This document shows positions 63,692-64,000 of a stretch of DNA of 64,000 nucleotides, piece by piece. Positions within the stretch are counted from its first letter, which is position 1. The number at the start of each line of letters is the position of its first letter. The DNA is from Tisiphia sp964030975. GTDB lineage: Bacteria; Pseudomonadota; Alphaproteobacteria; Rickettsiales; Rickettsiaceae. Below the pieces are notes generated by a model, which ran no database searches, was not told the origin of the DNA, and worked only from the letters and a program-made list of their open reading frames with translations. The stretch covers positions 620,001 to 684,000 of the forward strand of contig NZ_CAXIQH010000001.1 in assembly GCF_964030975.1 (NCBI RefSeq). Reading direction: 5' to 3'. Position numbers and translations under genes: made by a program.

Positions 63692-64000
63692 CTATCTTGA
63701 ATAAAGCTCAATTACTAAATGTACTTCTGGTTCGAAAGGGTATGGAACATCAGAAATTACAGGGATTCTAACAAATTTACCAGACAATGAATGAGCATCA
63801 AAAGTGAGATAACCTGGCACGGTATTTTCTTGTTTACTAGCTGTTTCAAGTATTACAGGAATTTGTTTTGCTGATTCCTTTAGCTCAATGACATCCCCTT
63901 CTTTTAGCCTCATGCTTGGGATATCAACCTTTTTACCATTCACCTTAATGTGACCATGTGTAACAAATTGTCTTGCAGCAAAAATCGTTGGGGCAATATT
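63692..64000 (-). CDS. rpsD: 30S ribosomal protein S4 (3' part)
   Basis: The last 102 codons of uS4, reading in from the right edge (NIAPTIFAARQFVTHGHIKV). The S4 RNA-binding region is RQFVTHGHIKVNGKKVDIPS; the C-terminus PEVHLVIELYSR matches the family. Primary 16S rRNA-binding protein that starts 30S assembly. The 5' part lies outside the window. Confidence 0.95.
   Translation of the reverse strand, partial: NIAPTIFAARQFVTHGHIKVNGKKVDIPSMRLKEGDVIELKESAKQIPVILETASKQENTVPGYLTFDAHSLSGKFVRIPVISDVPYPFEPEVHLVIELYSR

Overview
The window is AT-rich chromosomal DNA of an obligate intracellular alphaproteobacterium of the family Rickettsiaceae: Rickettsia itself or a close relative. The pointers are a Tlc-type ATP/ADP translocase, a Sca-like autotransporter with a coiled-coil passenger, a patatin phospholipase, a small HD-only SpoT-like gene, two in-frame peptide-coding inserts of the Rickettsia palindromic element (RPE) type in glyS and tsaC, and a reduced housekeeping set with short intergenic repeats nearly everywhere. 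The species cannot be fixed from the sequence alone. The load of insertion sequences and miniature elements is much higher than in the compact spotted-fever or typhus genomes.

Layout. 1-4.9 kb: iron-sulfur cluster genes (two cysteine desulfurases, a DUF2000-like gene, iscU, iscA) and yraN. 5.2-9.6 kb: an SDR oxidoreductase, obg, and a tlpA-sppA pair; tlpA faces a 44-residue LptM-like lipoprotein gene and shares a CATG start overlap with it. An exported intradiol-dioxygenase-fold protein follows. 9.8-15.3 kb is accessory: a truncated VirD4/TraG ATPase, an intact IS256 element with 8-bp target duplication, and an ankyrin-type gene split by an IS630 element. 15.4-23 kb: a HAD phosphatase, gyrB and the autotransporter. 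23-32.3 kb is a mobile zone: nested miniature elements, a small membrane protein facing an HTH regulator, and an IS66 composite carrying IS630 and IS982 insertions. That composite truncates an aminopeptidase P gene on one side and a SpoT-like gene on the other. A serine recombinase remnant abuts tRNA-Arg(CCG). 32.6-38.8 kb: a patatin phospholipase and two mosaic paralogous membrane proteins, the second split by a third IS630 copy. 39.6-64 kb is mostly housekeeping: aconitase with an in-frame tandem-repeat insert, queF, holC, glyQ-glyS-tsaC-ftsY, cca, a toxin-antitoxin pair, a ZnuA-like protein, ccmC-fdxA, zapE-tmk-tlc-DUF2125-ispB, a lipoprotein, dut and the 3' part of rpsD.

Two repeat modules recur in most intergenic gaps. 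Module A is a double hairpin of about 50 bp, bounded by TGTCAT...ATGACA, with stems CCCGC/GCGGG and ACCTGC/GCAGGT. Module B is an element of about 100 bp bounded by CGTCATTGCGAG and CTCGCAATGACG. Both also occur as cargo inside at least five kinds of terminal inverted-repeat shell, several of which start and end in TA, like the IS630 elements here. The modules have also entered genes: aconitase, the 3' end of the ZnuA-like gene and the end of one mosaic paralogue.

The most unusual observations are the (RDDIGLG)n insert in aconitase, the shared-cargo miniature elements, the pair of genes with near-identical ends and divergent cysteine-rich middles next to a patatin, the overlapping divergent starts of tlpA and the lptM-like gene, and a dioxygenase-fold protein that seems to have lost its iron ligands.
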